Of a DNA stretch of 64,000 nt, positions 1 through 8,799 are shown one piece after another (the stretch's first letter is position 1; each line of letters opens with the position of its first letter). The stretch is from Urmitella timonensis (GTDB lineage: Bacteria; Actinomycetota; Actinomycetes; Actinomycetales; Actinomycetaceae): contig FQLW01000006.1 of the NCBI GenBank assembly GCA_900120415.1, positions 186,001 through 250,000 of the forward strand. Reading direction: 5' to 3'. The position numbers were made by a program, and so were the translations under genes. The notes under the pieces are model-generated. The model was not told the DNA's origin. It saw only the letters and a program-made list of their open reading frames with translations, and did not search any database.

Positions 1-702
1 ATCAATAAGTTTCGCACCGTGAGAGCCCACCCGCTCTACCGCCCAGGCAGATTCTGGAAGCTTTTCCGCCACATATCCGCAGCTAAGATGCCCAACAGAG
101 CCGGGTAAGAATCGAGACTCGTGCTCGTTACAGGTCAGGACATCAACGTAAGGTAGCACCTGGGAAACATAGTGCGGGTCAATTTGCGATATTCGAGGAG
201 TAGCAGCCATCACTACCGTTACCTCAGCGGCTATGGTGGGTAACCATTGCCCCAGAGCGGAACGATACGAGGAATGTATGAGGTCGCCGGCGGAAATATA
301 CACTAAGTCGCCCGGTTGCAAGGCAACTTTAGTTAGTTCCAGGGCAGAAATATCGACCTCCACCCCGGTAGTGAGCACCGAGGCATAGTAGCCTCCAGTC
401 TCAATCATCTGGATTTTCATGCCAATATCGCCAACTACTTCGACCGCTTTGGTCTGGATATTGGCATTGCGCAGCACTTGGCGTGCCTGGGTAGAGTTAG
501 GACCAGTTCCCAGGCAAGACAGGTTGATTACCGGTACTGCCTGGCGAGCGGCAGCTATCATTACCTCTGCTGCCTCCCCCACTCCCGGACGTTGCGCCTG
601 CCCTAGAACGGTGGTTCCCCGCTCGGGCAGTTGCGGCATTTTTAGAGGTAAAGTCAGCACTACTGCTGCTACTGACACCAGCTTGTTCTTCTGATTATCC
701 AT
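1..702 (-). CDS. PfkB-family carbohydrate kinase, 3' end cut by window
   Basis: Reading the minus strand from ATG at 702 gives an open frame of 234 codons that runs off the left edge, so the C-terminal half is missing. It has PfkB/ribokinase features: an N-terminal beta-strand start (LVSVAAVVLTLP), a glycine-containing substrate-side segment (RPGVGEAAEVMIAAAR), the LGTGPNS turn, and later a TCNEHES segment that matches the conserved N-x-x-E of the family. The ATP-binding GAGD motif would lie outside the window, so the substrate cannot be told. Only 22 bases separate it from the lysX stop, so it is probably the last visible gene of that minus-strand run. Confidence 0.75.
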   Translation of the reverse strand, partial: MDNQKNKLVSVAAVVLTLPLKMPQLPERGTTVLGQAQRPGVGEAAEVMIAAARQAVPVINLSCLGTGPNSTQARQVLRNANIQTKAVEVVGDIGMKIQMIETGGYYASVLTTGVEVDISALELTKVALQPGDLVYISAGDLIHSSYRSALGQWLPTIAAEVTVVMAATPRISQIDPHYVSQVLPYVDVLTCNEHESRFLPGSVGHLSCGYVAEKLPESAWAVERVGSHGAKLID

Positions 703-724
703 TGATTCCAACCTATTTCGGATT

Positions 725-3700
725 TCAGCTTCGCGGTTTGACGAACGGGAATGCCAGCACTTGGCGAATATCGCAACCTAGCAGCATCATTACCATGCGA
801 TCCATTCCTAATCCTAGCCCTCCCAAAGGCAATAATCCCAGTTCTAAACAGTTCAAGAAATCTTCATCTAGGCTCATTGCTTCCGGGTCACCCGCAGCGG
901 CCGCCAGCGACTGCTGAGTAAAACGTTCACGCTGGTCACGCGGATCTGTAAGTTCGGTATAGGCGGTTCCTAGTTCCATACCAAAAGCCACCAAATCCCA
1001 GCGTTCTGCCAGGCGCGGATGGTCACGATGTTTTCGGGTCAGCGGGGAAGATGAAACCGGGAAATCCATATAGAAAGTGGGGCGAGTGGTTTTAGCCTCG
1101 ACCAGCTCATCATAGAGCGCCCCGATTAATCTTCCATGGTCAGCCCCGGGGGGAGTGTCGATACCGAACTTCTGGCAAGCCTGCCGGAGAATACTCTCAT
1201 CAGTATCTGCCGTAATTTCTTCCTCTAAAGCCTTAGAGATGGCTTGATAAACCGGAATCGCCGGCCAGTCTCCAGAAATATCGTAGGCATAATAATCTGT
1301 TCCCTTTACGCTACGCTCAATCTTTTGATTTCCTGGGCCTTTAAGGGGACGTAAAGCGATTTCTCGTCCATGAATCGCGCGCGCCGCCCTCTGGTAGAGT
1401 TTGCGGGTTAAAGTCATCATCTCCAGGTAGTCAGCGCCCGCCTTATAAACCTCTAGAGACGTAAACTCGGGGTTATGAGTTGCGTCAGCGCCCTCGTTAC
1501 GGAAAGAGCGTCCCATTTCAAAAATTGCCCCCATTCCCGCCACTGCCAGGCGTTTTAGATATAGCTCGGGGGCGATACGCAAAAACATATCGATAGAGTA
1601 AGCATTAGAGCGGGTTACAAACGGACGCGCATTAGCGCCGCCTTGCACGGCTTGCAGTATCGGGGTTTCTACTTCTAAAAATCCTGCCTGAGCAAGCTCC
1701 GCACGTACCGCTGTTAATGCCCGCGAGCGTTCTTCTAGCATTTGCAGAGCTACAGGGTCGTTACGCAGCGTTAGGGTGCGGTCGCGAGCGGAGGTTTTCT
1801 CGTCTAGGTTTTCTTTCGGGTGGGGTGAGGGGCGAAGCGCTTTTGCAGCTAGCACCCATTTTTGGGCAATTAGTGAGGGCGTGCCGTTGCGGGAAGTGCC
1901 GCAGGTTCCGCTGACGACTATTTGATCTCCCAGGTCAAGTAGGGGCAGATTAGCGAAGTCTCGGGAAGCTAGGTGTTGTTTTTCTAAAACTACTTGGAGG
2001 TAGGTTCCCCGGTCATATAAATCCCAGAACCATACTCCCCCATGGTTGCGTTTTGCTACGATGCGGCCATGGGTTTTTAAGGGCGAATTCCCGCAAGTGG
2101 ATGCCTCAGTCACGCTAGCAGCGCTGCCAGGGGGATTAATGTCAGCATTTTGAGCATTACCCCCAGGTAGTGAGGTTAGAGCCGTGCGGTTAGTTACTTG
2201 CTTAAAGACCTTCCTCAAAGGCTCGCCTAGGTCAAAACCGGGAGGGAAAGGCTCTATCCCGACCGATAATAGCTTTTCTGCTTTTTTACGGCGGACTTTC
2301 TGCTGGTCGGTGAGTTTATAGGTAACCGCCTGAGAGGTGAGTTCTTGGCGGATATGTTTCAGCTGAGTTAAATACTCTTCGTCTGCTTCCCATTGAGTTC
2401 CTTTGAGAGTCAGCAAAGAGGCGGGCGCGGGAATAAAGCCTTCTAAACAACCGGCAGCTATTAGAGTCAAAGGCACTAGCGGGTCCGAAGAAAAGCACAT
2501 ATACCTGCTTAACCAACGTGGATTGTAACGGGCGTTAGATTCATATAGGGACTGCAACTGCCAAAACTTTGAAGCCTTAATAAACAGAATCCGTTTAAAA
2601 CGGTCGTTAAGAGTGGCATCTACCGATTCGCCCTCAACAAATATTTCTCTAAACATGGCGAAATTGAGCGAGAACCGATCAATACCCTGTTCAAAGCCGT
2701 GTTGCAGCATTTGCAGCACCATTGCTTCCACTACCCCGTTGGCAGCATTTTTTGCCCTGCGCATCAAATTCAGAGAGACTCCACGCGGCCCCCAGGGAAC
2801 AAAAGTCAGTAAACACTGTAGTTCACCGTTGTTTCCTCGCGCGGTGCAAATAAGTTGCCGATCATCTTGAGGGGCGAATACTCTATCTAGACTCATTGAG
2901 AAGCCGCGTTCATTCCCAATCCGGAACAGGCTGGCTGCCATTTCTAGTTCGCTTAGCTCACAGGGAGTGATTTCGCTTTGGCGGCGCACTTCGATATTGA
3001 TTCCGCTACGTCTAATCCTCCGTTGAGCAGCCAGGAGTGCGCGACCATGTACCGAGTTTTCATCAAATCTGTCAGCGGAGATGATGGCCTCGTCCCCCAT
3101 TTTTTTCACCATCATCCCGCTGCGCCGATAGACTCTGGCTCCTTGAGCGCTGGCCGCTATCACGGCTGGAATCCAGCCTTGACTGTAACAATGCTTTTTC
3201 CAGCGTAAAACCACGTCTTCCCAGGAATCCGGGTTTCCAATCGGGTCACCGGCGGCTAAAGCTATTCCCCCGCTGACTCCATAGGAGATAGCTGAGGATT
3301 CATCGGAACTGAAAATCACCGTGCGATTATTACGAGTAGCGAAATACCCTAAGGAATCTTCTGCTCCCCATTGAATCAAAAGTTTACGTAAACGCAGGTC
3401 ATCTGGTTTGCTGCGAATTTCGCAGCGTTGGCCAATTAGGATACGCATCACCGCATAGAAGATGATAACTGCCGACAGAATCATCACTATCAGCGATAAT
3501 GCTTTGATTCCGGGAAATTCTCGCAACAGGGTATTTATTTGAGGCGTAGACAAGAACGGTAATCCGCTGATACGTCGCAGTACCCACAGCGCTATATCCG
3601 AAGAGGCAATAGTTGCTGGCGTGAGGTGGCGGGTCAAAGCAAAAGCAATTCCAAATAAGATTGCCTCCCCCGCCAATACTATGCTGAAGCCAACTAACAG

Positions 3701-4144
3701 GGAACGTAGTTTTACCCGCCCCCAAAATCCAGAGGCAGATTTAGTTAAAAGGACGATGATTCCAATCGCGATAACCAGAAAAATTGCTGGTTCTAACGCA
3801 TATTTCTGTTTTAGTTCTCCATCGAACCATAAGACAATTAAGGTTAGTAAACACAGTAGAGCCATCAGGGATTGCATGGCTATCATTACGATTACTGCCA
3901 GGCGTTTTCGCATAAAACACAAGAGAGCTACAAAAGCTAGCAGTACCGCCGTCGATAAGGTAGGAAGCGCCGGTACCCCCAAAGTAAGCAGTATATAGAC
4001 AGTTATCCGGTTAAAACCGAATTCAAACAGATAACGTAAAACTATGGTTATCAGGCAAAAGATAGCCCCCAAGCTGTAAACCCAACCGGCGCATACTGGA
4101 ACCTGCTGTTTCCAAGAGCTTTTAGTTTTACTGCTAGCATTCAT
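725..4144 (-). CDS. lysX: LysX: lysyl-phosphatidylglycerol synthase fused to lysyl-tRNA synthetase
   Basis: A 1139-residue two-enzyme protein. The N-terminal ~230 residues are hydrophobic (about six membrane spans), followed by a DUF2156/MprF-type aminoacyl transferase domain (about 255-570), an OB-fold anticodon-binding domain and a class II lysyl-tRNA synthetase core. Motif 2 is seen as RSFRNEGAD near residue 880 and motif 3 as GLGLGMDRM near 1113. In mycobacterial LysX this charges tRNA-Lys and transfers lysine to phosphatidylglycerol, lowering surface negative charge and giving resistance to cationic peptides. I chose ATG 4144 because GGAG lies 8 bases upstream; a longer frame to 4207 would overlap rnj. 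The stop of rnj is only 2 bases away, suggesting coupling. Confidence 0.93.
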   Translation of the reverse strand: MNASSKTKSSWKQQVPVCAGWVYSLGAIFCLITIVLRYLFEFGFNRITVYILLTLGVPALPTLSTAVLLAFVALLCFMRKRLAVIVMIAMQSLMALLCLLTLIVLWFDGELKQKYALEPAIFLVIAIGIIVLLTKSASGFWGRVKLRSLLVGFSIVLAGEAILFGIAFALTRHLTPATIASSDIALWVLRRISGLPFLSTPQINTLLREFPGIKALSLIVMILSAVIIFYAVMRILIGQRCEIRSKPDDLRLRKLLIQWGAEDSLGYFATRNNRTVIFSSDESSAISYGVSGGIALAAGDPIGNPDSWEDVVLRWKKHCYSQGWIPAVIAASAQGARVYRRSGMMVKKMGDEAIISADRFDENSVHGRALLAAQRRIRRSGINIEVRRQSEITPCELSELEMAASLFRIGNERGFSMSLDRVFAPQDDRQLICTARGNNGELQCLLTFVPWGPRGVSLNLMRRAKNAANGVVEAMVLQMLQHGFEQGIDRFSLNFAMFREIFVEGESVDATLNDRFKRILFIKASKFWQLQSLYESNARYNPRWLSRYMCFSSDPLVPLTLIAAGCLEGFIPAPASLLTLKGTQWEADEEYLTQLKHIRQELTSQAVTYKLTDQQKVRRKKAEKLLSVGIEPFPPGFDLGEPLRKVFKQVTNRTALTSLPGGNAQNADINPPGSAASVTEASTCGNSPLKTHGRIVAKRNHGGVWFWDLYDRGTYLQVVLEKQHLASRDFANLPLLDLGDQIVVSGTCGTSRNGTPSLIAQKWVLAAKALRPSPHPKENLDEKTSARDRTLTLRNDPVALQMLEERSRALTAVRAELAQAGFLEVETPILQAVQGGANARPFVTRSNAYSIDMFLRIAPELYLKRLAVAGMGAIFEMGRSFRNEGADATHNPEFTSLEVYKAGADYLEMMTLTRKLYQRAARAIHGREIALRPLKGPGNQKIERSVKGTDYYAYDISGDWPAIPVYQAISKALEEEITADTDESILRQACQKFGIDTPPGADHGRLIGALYDELVEAKTTRPTFYMDFPVSSSPLTRKHRDHPRLAERWDLVAFGMELGTAYTELTDPRDQRERFTQQSLAAAAGDPEAMSLDEDFLNCLELGLLPLGGLGLGMDRMVMMLLGCDIRQVLAFPFVKPRS

Positions 4145-4146
4145 AT

Positions 4147-5838
4147 TTAAATCTCCACGACTACCGGCACAATCATCGGGCGACGCCGCAACCGGCACGC
4201 CACCCAACGTCCCAGGGCGCGGCGCATTGCCTGTTGGAGGCGGTAGGGGTCGCTATCTCCTAGATTTAAGGCTTTTTGCAGCGCCTCGGTCACGTCCGGG
4301 AGTACCTCTCTAAATACTCCCTCGTCCTCGGCCATTCCCCGCGCGGTAATATGCGGACCGGCAACAATGATCTTGGTGGGCACATCTACGGCGGCAAATA
4401 CTGACACGAAGCCTTCTTCCCCCAAGGTCATTCGGTCTTTCAACTGGTCTTCATCAATTTCGCCGATGGAGCCACCATCAACATAAACATATTCACAATC
4501 AACCTGCCCTACTACCTGGGCTTTTCCGTCTTTGAGGTCTACTACTACCCCGTCCTCGGCTAGAGCAATGTTCTCTTCGGCAATCCCAGTGGCGTGCGCA
4601 ATCTGACCGTTAGCAATCAAATGTCGGATTTCGCCGTGAATGGGCATGACGTTCTTGGGCTGGACGATATTGTAGGTATAAAGCAATTCTCCTTGAGCGG
4701 CATGCCCGGAAACATGCACTGCCCGGTTACCTTTATGCACTACCTTGGCTCCTTGGCGCATCAGCGCGTTTATTACCCGGTAAACCGAGTTTTCATTCCC
4801 CGGTATTAGGGAGGACGCCAACAAGACGGTATCGTCAGGTTCCAAAGTCACTAGCCGATGTTGCCCTTGCGCAATCCGAGATAGCGCTGCCATAGGCTCA
4901 CCTTGGGAGCCGGTAACCATCCATACTCGTTTATTGGCAGGCAAATGCTTCATATCTTCGGCGCGCACCACCACTTCGGGGTCTAGCTCTAAATAACCAG
5001 CTTGAGCAGCGATATTCATATTGCGTTCCATAGAACGACCCGAGAGGCAAACTTTTCTGCCCACCGCCTGGGCAGCTTCTAGGACTTGTTGAACCCGGTG
5101 TACATGGGAAGCAAAGGAGGCTACCACTACCTGCCCACTGGATTCGGCTAGCACCTGGCGGATTACCGGACCGATTTCTCTTTCCGGAGTGATAAAGCCC
5201 GGCACTTCCGCATTGGTGGAGTCCACTAGGAACAAATCAACGCCCTCTTCCCCCATGCGGGCGAAACCTCTCAGGTCTGTGATTCGTTTATCCAGTGGCA
5301 GCTGATCAAGTTTATAATCGCCGGTTACCAGCAGGTTTCCAGCATAAGTGCGAATCATAACGGCTAAGGCATCGGGAATCGAGTGGGTAACTGCCAAGAA
5401 TTCGCAAGCGAAATTATCTAGGTCAATGCTCTCGCCCTCACTGACTTGATGTAGATGCGCCGCGCTCAGTCGATGTTCTTCCAGTTTGGGACGCAAAAAA
5501 GCGAGGGTCAGTTCAGAACCGTAAATCGGTATGTCTTCGCGTAGTCGCAACAGGTAGGGTACTGCCCCGATATGGTCTTCATGTCCGTGGGTGAGCACCA
5601 ACCCTACCACGTCATTCATCCGTTCTTTCAGGTAAGAAAAGTCGGGGAGAATCAAATCAACACCGGGTTGTAGCTCTTCAGGGAAGAGTACCCCACAGTC
5701 CACAATCAGGATTTTGCCGTCCAGTTCAATGACGGTCATATTCCGTCCTACTTCCCCCAGTCCTCCTAGGGGAATAATCCGGATAGCACCAGATTTTAGG
5801 GCGGGGGGGTAAGGAAGTTCAGGATATAGCGGATTCAC
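4147..5838 (-). CDS. rnj: Ribonuclease J
   Basis: 563 residues, the normal length for RNase J. It is a metallo-beta-lactamase/beta-CASP nuclease: the metal-binding THGHEDHIG motif is near residue 83, a GDYKLD segment near 172, and a beta-CASP/RMM-like region with HVSGHA follows. It degrades and matures RNA with endonuclease and 5'-3' exonuclease activity in the cytoplasm. Start is GTG at 5838 (residues MNPLYPEL), with only a weak purine-rich stretch upstream. Position after dapA is the usual actinobacterial order dapB-dapA-rnj. The 170 bases before it (5839-6009) hold no gene, but TATATT/TATATC-like -10 candidates on the minus strand, so it may have its own promoter. Confidence 0.95.
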   Translation of the reverse strand: MNPLYPELPYPPALKSGAIRIIPLGGLGEVGRNMTVIELDGKILIVDCGVLFPEELQPGVDLILPDFSYLKERMNDVVGLVLTHGHEDHIGAVPYLLRLREDIPIYGSELTLAFLRPKLEEHRLSAAHLHQVSEGESIDLDNFACEFLAVTHSIPDALAVMIRTYAGNLLVTGDYKLDQLPLDKRITDLRGFARMGEEGVDLFLVDSTNAEVPGFITPEREIGPVIRQVLAESSGQVVVASFASHVHRVQQVLEAAQAVGRKVCLSGRSMERNMNIAAQAGYLELDPEVVVRAEDMKHLPANKRVWMVTGSQGEPMAALSRIAQGQHRLVTLEPDDTVLLASSLIPGNENSVYRVINALMRQGAKVVHKGNRAVHVSGHAAQGELLYTYNIVQPKNVMPIHGEIRHLIANGQIAHATGIAEENIALAEDGVVVDLKDGKAQVVGQVDCEYVYVDGGSIGEIDEDQLKDRMTLGEEGFVSVFAAVDVPTKIIVAGPHITARGMAEDEGVFREVLPDVTEALQKALNLGDSDPYRLQQAMRRALGRWVACRLRRRPMIVPVVVEI

Positions 5839-6009
5839 ACGTCTAATTCTTGCGATTTTGCTCGTTTATGGCAAACGTGCGCGCGCAAAAGATATAAATA
5901 TAGTGACGCTTAGCTATTTAGGGTTAGAATACCCCGCCTGGGCGGTTAGTGATTGGGAATAACTAGCGGCGTTGCGGTTAGGGATATTAGCGGCAGCGAG
6001 CCCGCAGAC

Positions 6010-6912
6010 CTAGAGCAAAGCAAAATCTGCAAGCGTTTTTTGCAGCTGTTTGATTTCTTCACTGCTGGCTGGGACTAGAGGCAAACGCAAAGTATCAGAG
6101 GGAATAATTTTTTGGAGGGCGAGGGCGTGCTTGGCCATTACCGCTCCTTGTCCCCCTCCCATTAACGCTTTCACCAGGGGCTCCAGTTCTAGGGAAAGCT
6201 GCAGAGCCCCCTGGTAGTCTCCCTTTTCTACCAGCTGCACCATTTTGCGGTAGCTGGGAGCGGCTACGTGAGCGACCACGCTGATAATCCCCACCGCGCC
6301 ATGAGTTAGCCACGAATAGTTAAGAGCGTCGTCACCGGAGTAAAAAGCTAGCCCGGTTTGCGCTATCCGCCTTGCACCTACCTCGACTTTACCGGTAGCG
6401 TCTTTGACCGCCACAACATTATCGATTTCAGCCAGGCGTTTTAGCAGTTCATCACTAATAGCTACCCCGGTGCGTCCGGGAATATCGTAAAGAGTTATCG
6501 GTAGGTCTACCTGGGAGGATACTTTCACAAAGTGCTGATATAGGCCTTCTTGGGAGGGACGAGAATAGTAAGGAGAAACCAGCAAAAGCCCGTTAGCTCC
6601 GGCTTCCTGGGCGCTGCGCGCCATCCGCACCGAGTGCTCAGTGTCATTAGAGCCAGCGCCGGCGGTAATGAAAATATCGTCTCCGATTGCTTGGCGAACC
6701 ACCTTTATCAGCTGTTCTTTTTCATCTAGATGAGTGGTAGGAGCCTCCCCGGTGGTTCCGGAAAGCACCAGATGGTTTACTCCCTGGTCTACCAGGTGTT
6801 TCGCTAGGTTTGCGGCGGCGTCATAATCTACAGCGCCATCAGGTTTAAAGGGGGTTACCATCGCTACCCCAACCGAACCAGCTAACCGAAAAGCGCTCTC
6901 TAGGTTACTCAT
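6010..6912 (-). CDS. dapA: 4-hydroxy-tetrahydrodipicolinate synthase
   Basis: 300 residues; condenses pyruvate with aspartate semialdehyde in the diaminopimelate/lysine pathway. Active-site residues are visible: the TTGE turn (53-56), Tyr142 in LYDIPGRTG, and the Schiff-base Lys170 in VAVKDATGK. GGAG lies just upstream of the ATG at 6912. Together with dapB on the same strand it supplies meso-diaminopimelate or lysine for peptidoglycan. The 63-base gap to the acetyltransferase-like gene leaves room for little regulation. Confidence 0.97.
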   Translation of the reverse strand: MSNLESAFRLAGSVGVAMVTPFKPDGAVDYDAAANLAKHLVDQGVNHLVLSGTTGEAPTTHLDEKEQLIKVVRQAIGDDIFITAGAGSNDTEHSVRMARSAQEAGANGLLLVSPYYSRPSQEGLYQHFVKVSSQVDLPITLYDIPGRTGVAISDELLKRLAEIDNVVAVKDATGKVEVGARRIAQTGLAFYSGDDALNYSWLTHGAVGIISVVAHVAAPSYRKMVQLVEKGDYQGALQLSLELEPLVKALMGGGQGAVMAKHALALQKIIPSDTLRLPLVPASSEEIKQLQKTLADFALL

Positions 6913-6975
6913 GACTCCACTGTACCTGCTCTACCTGCCGATTTATATTTCGTCCAAAAAGCGGGCGAGAGGGGT

Positions 6976-7548
6976 CTAAAGGTCACAAAACCACAGGTGC
7001 TGCACCATGGATTCATGCCCCACCTGCAAACCCTGACGCAGACCTGCAGGAGAAAATCCGCATCCGGAAAAGAACCGGATTTTTTCTTTTCCCCCAGCCG
7101 CCAACCAGATTTGTACCCGGCTTGCTCCCGAAAGTCGCAACATATCAACAATCGCGTGAAGTAGGCGAGAAGCATCGTCCAGGTTCTTTTCCCAATCGCT
7201 AACCTCTAGCGCCACGATTTCCGAATCTGCTCCCCGCTGCGCTAGCGGAGACTGTTTCGGCTTCGCCAACATTGTAGGAGCCGGGGCAATCGCCGCCATT
7301 CCCACAACCTGTCCTTTGTTTACTGCCGAAAGTAAATGATGTTTTGGGGAGGGCGGGCTAAGCAGGGATTGTGTCCAGGCTTTAGTGATTTCTCCGGAGT
7401 TAATCAGCGCTAAAGTTTGCGGGTCTACCTGCCCTAAATGAGAATGTAAATCTTTACGCATTGCAGTCGATTGGATTTGTCCCCAACTCGGCATATCTTC
7501 ACTTTTAGCGAGGCGAACCGATCCGGTTGCATCTGACCTTGATAACAC
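6976..7548 (-). CDS. GNAT-like acetyltransferase domain protein in the dap cluster
   Basis: 190 residues starting at GTG 7548, with a single base between it and the dapB stop, so translation is probably coupled. The fold pattern suggests a GNAT domain: a central strand with GQVVGMAAIAP, a helix rich in Leu (DDASRLLHAIVDMLRLSGA), a strand RVQIWLAA and a C-terminal FFSGCGFSPAGL that resembles the usual FYxxxGF motif. The acetyl-CoA P-loop Q/RxxGxG/A is not clear, so activity is uncertain. A regulatory or modifying role on DAP metabolism is inference from position only. Confidence 0.65.
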   Translation of the reverse strand: MLSRSDATGSVRLAKSEDMPSWGQIQSTAMRKDLHSHLGQVDPQTLALINSGEITKAWTQSLLSPPSPKHHLLSAVNKGQVVGMAAIAPAPTMLAKPKQSPLAQRGADSEIVALEVSDWEKNLDDASRLLHAIVDMLRLSGASRVQIWLAAGGKEKIRFFSGCGFSPAGLRQGLQVGHESMVQHLWFCDL

Positions 7549-7549
7549 C

Positions 7550-8305
7550 TTAGATTCCTAAATCCATGACTTTATCTAGCCCCACCGTCAGAGGAGCCGC
7601 AGCGGCAACTTTACGGACAGCCAGCAGCATACCCGGCATAAAAGAGGAACGGTCAAAGCAGTCAGTACCTAGTCGTAACTGTTCTCCCTGGTTACCTAGG
7701 ATTACTTCTTGATGGGCATTCGCTCCCAGAATCCGCAAGGAATGAATCCCCACGTCCCCAACTTTCATGCCGCGCGCACCCTCAGGGTCGGTGGTGGTGG
7801 CATCGGGGGCTGGCGGAATATCGGCTTGCTTGCGGGCGGCTGCCATTTGCTGGGCGGTTGCTAGCGCTGTCCCGCTGGGGGCATCTAGTTTATTAGGGTG
7901 ATGGGTTTCTACGATTTCGGCGGAAGTAAAGAACGGTGCAGCCAGCCGGGAAAAAACCATCACCAGCACTGCGGAGAGGGCAAAGTTGGGTGCAATCAAT
8001 ACGTTACGCCCAGTTTCGCGCGCCACTTCCTGAATTTTTGCCTGTGCGTCCTCGTCCCAGCCTGAGGTACCTACTACCGCGTGCGCACCAGCGCGCAAAA
8101 TCGCCTCGGTATTAGCGAAACTGGCGTTGGGGATAGTGAACTCGACAGCGACCTGCGCTCCCCGCAAAGTTTGTGCCGTGATTTCATCACCGCGACCTAA
8201 GCGGGCAACCAGCTGCATATCAGTGCAGTTCTCGATGGCATCACAGCAGGTCTGTCCCATACGCCCACCGGCACCAATTACCGCAACTTTCAGTATGTCA
8301 GTCAT
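7550..8305 (-). CDS. dapB: 4-hydroxy-tetrahydrodipicolinate reductase
   Basis: 251 residues; NAD(P)H-dependent reduction of the DapA product. The N-terminal Rossmann loop GAGGRMGQ is at 11-18 and the signature ETHHPNKLDAPSGTA at 133-147 contains the catalytic His136 and Lys139. Length matches the family. It follows the lipoprotein gene by 2 bases and precedes the acetyltransferase-like gene by 1 base, so the block 8790-6976 reads as one operon. Confidence 0.97.
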   Translation of the reverse strand: MTDILKVAVIGAGGRMGQTCCDAIENCTDMQLVARLGRGDEITAQTLRGAQVAVEFTIPNASFANTEAILRAGAHAVVGTSGWDEDAQAKIQEVARETGRNVLIAPNFALSAVLVMVFSRLAAPFFTSAEIVETHHPNKLDAPSGTALATAQQMAAARKQADIPPAPDATTTDPEGARGMKVGDVGIHSLRILGANAHQEVILGNQGEQLRLGTDCFDRSSFMPGMLLAVRKVAAAAPLTVGLDKVMDLGI

Positions 8306-8307
8306 CT

Positions 8308-8790
8308 CTATTTCACACCCTCAGGTTTATTCGCATTAATTATTTGGGATTTATCAGGGCAAATAGTCTGTCCGGCAACCGATAAATTGTTGTACCATTC
8401 CTGCCGCAAATCCGCCGAATCGACTTTGTTATAAATGTCAAAGAGAGTTTTTTTATTGGCGGCAGAATCCGCCTGCTTTGTATCTAGCAGCCCACATAGG
8501 GATTGGGCGGGCCCTAATACCAGTTCGGCGGTTCTTTGATTGTAATGATTCTTTTCCATTACCTGTTTGACGAAACTATTTTGTGCCTCGCTGAGATTAG
8601 CTTTCGGGGTGAAACTAACCGTAGGGGTTGCGCTAGGGCTAGAAGTCTCAGGGGCAGCAGTTGGCGAACTGGTCACCTTAGGGTTGGTTTCCTCCGGAAA
8701 CGGTTTTGTTTGAGGGGACTGGGTGGCGGGGCTACAGCCAGCAAGTAGAGCTGCGCTAACCAGAAAAGGGAATAATCTCTTTAACTTCAC
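8308..8790 (-). CDS. Small lipoprotein of unknown function
   Basis: 160 residues with a typical lipoprotein signal: positively charged MKLKR, a hydrophobic stretch and the lipobox LLAGC (Cys19). A Pro/Thr/Ser-rich linker of about 45 residues (SPATQSPQTKPFPEETNP...) follows, then a ~100-residue C-terminal domain containing LSEAQNSFVKQVMEKNHYN and two Cys (near 115 and 145) that could pair. I do not recognise the domain. It sits between the M16 peptidase and dapB, 9 and 2 bases away, so it is co-transcribed with them; an envelope role is inference. Confidence 0.8.
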   Translation of the reverse strand: MKLKRLFPFLVSAALLAGCSPATQSPQTKPFPEETNPKVTSSPTAAPETSSPSATPTVSFTPKANLSEAQNSFVKQVMEKNHYNQRTAELVLGPAQSLCGLLDTKQADSAANKKTLFDIYNKVDSADLRQEWYNNLSVAGQTICPDKSQIINANKPEGVK

Positions 8791-8799
8791 CCAATCAGC

